DNA of 64,000 nt from Rhizobium glycinendophyticum. Its GTDB lineage: Bacteria; Pseudomonadota; Alphaproteobacteria; Rhizobiales; Rhizobiaceae. The notes below the pieces were generated by a model. That model saw nothing but the letters and a program-made list of their open reading frames with translations. It was not told where the DNA came from and ran no database searches. Location of the stretch: contig NZ_VFYP01000001.1 of assembly GCF_006443685.1 (NCBI RefSeq), forward strand, positions 868,001 to 932,000. The letters are read 5' to 3'. Every line of letters starts with the position of its first letter. The stretch's first letter is position 1. Positions 63,435-64,000 of the stretch are shown here, piece by piece. The position numbers and the translations under genes were made by a program.

Positions 63435-64000
63435 ATGCACAAGGCGCGTTTCGCCTCTCTTCTCGCCGCATCCGTGGCGCTCGTCGCTTCGCCGGCCCTG
63501 GCCGATGGCTTCTTCTCCGGCAACTGGTATGTGACACTGGGTGGCGCCGGCATTTCCGCCCCCACGTTCGAAGGCTCCAAGAACCGCAAGCTGTTCTTCC
63601 AGCCGATTATCTCCGTCGGTCGCGGGGGCGCACCACGTTTCTCGTCCCGCAACGATAATCCGAGCTTTGCGATCTACGACACCGACGTCCTGCGCGCCGG
63701 CGTCGTCGGCAAGTTCGTGCCCGGGCGTGACGCCGGCACCGACGATGCGCTGAAAGGCCTCTCCGAAGTCAAATGGGGCGGTGAACTCGGCGGCTTTGCC
63801 GACCTTTATATCACCGATTACCTGCGCGCCCGTGCCGAGCTGCGCCAGGGCATCCGCGCCCATGACGGACTGGTCGCCGATATCGCCGTCGATGCCTTCA
63901 CCGATATCGCGCCCGGTTTGCGCGTCTCGGCTGGCCCGCGCATGACCTACGCCACGAGCGGCTATACCCAAGCCTATTACGGCGTGAACGCCGCCGAATC
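63435..64000 (+). CDS. MipA/OmpV family outer-membrane protein, 3' end outside window
   Basis: The first 188 codons of an outer-membrane beta-barrel protein. A signal peptide (MHKARFASLLAASVALVASP) is followed by FFSGNWYVTLGGAGISAPTF, which opens the MipA/OmpV barrel, and alternating hydrophobic strands. GGGGT lies upstream of ATG 63435. MipA scaffolds murein synthesis in E. coli; rhizobial roles are unknown. The upstream gap 63140-63434 holds no other feature I can support. Confidence 0.9.
   Translation, partial: MHKARFASLLAASVALVASPALADGFFSGNWYVTLGGAGISAPTFEGSKNRKLFFQPIISVGRGGAPRFSSRNDNPSFAIYDTDVLRAGVVGKFVPGRDAGTDDALKGLSEVKWGGELGGFADLYITDYLRARAELRQGIRAHDGLVADIAVDAFTDIAPGLRVSAGPRMTYATSGYTQAYYGVNAAE

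Noticed and set aside
1..64000. tRNA, rRNA, insertion sequence or prophage genes
   Set aside because: Reading both strands I found no tRNA T-loop/acceptor pattern in any intergenic gap, no transposase or integrase motifs and no phage genes.

Overview
The window looks like core chromosome of an alphaproteobacterium of the Rhizobiaceae (Rhizobium/Agrobacterium-like). The evidence is the stand-alone F0 cluster atpI-atpB-atpE-atpF'-atpF with no F1 genes beside it, Rhizobium-type intergenic mosaic palindromes (RIME-like), an alphaproteobacterial LexA site (direct GTTC-N7-GTTC repeat), a CtrA-type TTAA-N7-TTAAC site, high GC and many rhizobial protein families. I see no rRNA or tRNA gene, CRISPR array, insertion sequence or prophage. 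Both ends cut genes: a GGDEF-EAL protein at the left and a MipA/OmpV protein at the right.

Layout. 1-9.1 kb: c-di-GMP enzyme; LysR regulator divergent from an MttB-type methyltransferase and a DgcA/TMADH-like flavoprotein (probable N-methyl amine catabolism, joined by a RIME); PRC-barrel protein; SMP-30 lactonase divergent from a LuxR regulator. 9.1-15.2 kb: candidate sigma54-driven small RNA, Mrp ATPase, CorA, Kup, cell-wall hydrolase. 15.5-18.3 kb: F0 ATP synthase operon. 18.3-28.2 kb: RNase HII, an SOS-type promoter in front of a radical SAM protein, a tightly overlapped minus-strand run (TPR, ispE, moaB), polyprenyl diphosphate synthase, DUF2007, TrmN6-like methyltransferase, S49 peptidase. 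28.3-40.4 kb: HWE kinase, glyQ, a kinase/response-regulator pair, LemA, a class I-like aroA, DUF2207, glyS, orphan ParD, DUF523. 40.4-49 kb: two tandem chemoreceptors, an HPE1-like secreted protein, purD, tex. 49-58.6 kb: DksA-like and universal stress proteins behind a FixK/FNR box, VOC protein, AI-2E transporter, metallophosphoesterase, two c-type cytochromes, DJ-1, GNAT behind an attenuator, a decayed TumE/TumA module, cupin, and a MerR regulator divergent from a CDF metal exporter. 58.7-64 kb: CtrA-site gene, oligopeptidase B, polysaccharide deacetylase, aminotransferase, MipA.

The most striking signals are regulatory or repeat-derived. (1) A complete transcription attenuator lies in front of the GNAT gene: a probably leaderless 17-codon leader peptide rich in Tyr/Phe/Trp, mutually exclusive 1:2, 2:3 and 3:4 hairpins, and a U-tract. 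(2) A 126-bp (42-codon) palindromic RIME-like element is inserted in frame inside glyS, and another supplies the ribosome-binding site of the flavoprotein gene. (3) A sigma54 promoter is followed within about 90 nt by a strong hairpin, with no clear gene between them. (4) A LexA box overlaps the -35 of the spore-photoproduct-lyase-like radical SAM gene. (5) A TumE-type toxin is broken while its antitoxin and operator persist.

All calls are from reading the sequence and from memory of protein families; no database search was run.
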